Shown here: one piece after another, positions 12,392 to 12,797 of the stretch
How positions within the stretch are numbered: position 1 is the first letter of the stretch
Layout: every line of letters begins with the position of its first letter
Assembly: GCA_964426545.1 (NCBI GenBank)
Contig: CAYRQP010000029.1
Coordinates: forward strand, 1 to 12,797
Length of the DNA: 12,797 nt
DNA from: CAYRQP01 sp964426545
Lineage (GTDB): Bacteria > Fermentibacterota > Fermentibacteria > Fermentibacterales > JCC-6
Reading direction: 5' to 3'
Position numbers and translations under genes: made by a program
Notes under the pieces: model-generated
What the model saw: the letters and a program-made list of their open reading frames with translations, nothing else
Told to the model about the DNA's origin: nothing
The model's database searches: none

Positions 12392-12757
12392 ATGACAAAA
12401 CAAAGAAGCGGCCCTCTAACTGATGACATTTTCCGGAGATTCGACGAAATCGGGAAGTCGCCGGAGAAAAGCACCAAAGTTGACGAAACCACAATCGATT
12501 ACGAGGCAAAGAGGGGGAGAGGGCGACCTGCGGGAACGGAGTCTTGGAGAAGGGTGACGGTTGTTCTCTATGACAGACAGATAGTAAGCCTTGATAAATT
12601 GTCAACAGCCATTCGGGAAGAATCCAGAGCGGCTATCTCCCGAGCCGAGATAATCAGGGGAGTTCTCGACGCATTTTTGGAAAGCGGGGAGGACTTCAGC
12701 CATGTGCAGAGCGAGCACGAGTTGAAGGAAGCCGTGCTTGAAAGATTGGAGGGGTAG
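12392..12757 (+). CDS. Ribbon-helix-helix-like DNA-binding protein
   Basis: A 121-residue soluble protein. The first 50 residues are polar and probably disordered, with an AT-hook-like basic patch KRGRGRPAG. Residues about 53-95 look like a ribbon-helix-helix domain: strand RVTVVLYDRQI, helix VSLDKLSTAIREES, then a second helix SRAEIIRGVLDAFLES. That layout is shared by CopG/ParG-type repressors and plasmid partition or copy-control proteins. The C-terminal helix (EHELKEAVLERLEG) is acidic. GGGAGAG lies directly upstream of the ATG. The following gene starts one base after the stop, so it belongs to an operon with both neighbours. A role as repressor of the promoter at 12098 or as a partition protein is inference. 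Confidence 0.6.
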   Translation: MTKQRSGPLTDDIFRRFDEIGKSPEKSTKVDETTIDYEAKRGRGRPAGTESWRRVTVVLYDRQIVSLDKLSTAIREESRAAISRAEIIRGVLDAFLESGEDFSHVQSEHELKEAVLERLEG

Positions 12758-12758
12758 G

Positions 12759-12797
12759 GTGAAGGTAACATTCGGAATAATTGTGGTGATACTACTT
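12759..12797 (+). CDS. Start of a further gene, cut by the window edge
   Basis: A GTG at 12759 follows GGAGGGG (12748-12754) at four bases and opens MKVTFGIIVVILL, a hydrophobic N-terminus such as a membrane anchor or signal peptide. Only 13 codons are visible. It starts one base after the stop of the RHH-like gene, as expected for an operon. Confidence 0.5.
   Translation, partial: MKVTFGIIVVILL

Noticed and set aside
1..12797. CRISPR array or tRNA genes
   Set aside because: No regularly spaced repeats of suitable length and no cloverleaf with a T-loop GTTCRA signature were seen by reading both strands; a covariance-model search would be decisive.

Overview
The window looks like a draft or metagenome-derived scaffold from an anaerobic, Gram-negative bacterium. 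The reasons are a tungsten-type aldehyde:ferredoxin oxidoreductase, a probable outer-membrane beta-barrel, and an FG-GAP/VCBS-type secreted protein whose tail resembles Bacteroidetes-style type IX sorting tails. Such tails also occur in candidate phyla of the wider FCB group (Fermentibacterota/Cloacimonadota-like lineages). The taxonomic guess is inference only. A 100-N scaffold gap lies at 1891-1990, and the two sides of it end in the same 55 bp.

Layout. (1) 53-1589, minus strand: a complete tripartite hipB-hipS-hipT (HipBST) toxin-antitoxin operon, with a promoter whose spacer carries a near-perfect palindrome, the likely HipB operator. (2) 1650-2313: gene-poor, contains the gap and traces of a broken reading frame. 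(3) 2314-4931, plus strand: a two-gene unit of deoxyribose-phosphate aldolase, carrying an unusual CxxC...CxxC tail, and an aldehyde:ferredoxin oxidoreductase. Together they could convert deoxyribose 5-phosphate to glyceraldehyde 3-phosphate plus acetate while reducing ferredoxin. (4) 4964-6115, minus: a THUMP/Rossmann RNA guanine-N2 methyltransferase of the RlmL-N/Trm14 type. (5) 6360-7385, plus: a single-chain regulator joining a winged helix, a GHKL ATPase and a STAS-like domain, behind a promoter with repeated TACAACT boxes and followed by an intrinsic terminator. (6) 7454-10447, minus: a run of envelope or secreted proteins (beta-barrel, DUF1566/Lcl-type, FG-GAP repeat) and a small zinc-ribbon protein.

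(7) 10561-12051 is a graveyard of mobile DNA: a beheaded excisionase-type HTH gene, three successive hairpins, an IS3-family transposase broken by one nonsense codon and one frameshift, a probable IS right end, REP-like palindromes and a 5'-truncated HTH/ParB-like gene. (8) 12098-12797, plus: a strong sigma70-like promoter drives a small membrane protein, a ribbon-helix-helix-like protein and a third gene that runs off the window. This looks like the start of a plasmid, phage or integrative-element module.

No tRNA, rRNA or CRISPR array was seen. The parts most worth a second look are the aldolase-oxidoreductase pair with its metal-binding tail, the HipBST operon with a SIQ-type kinase loop and its operator, the one-protein wHTH-ATPase-STAS switch, and the unannotated small-protein module at the right edge.
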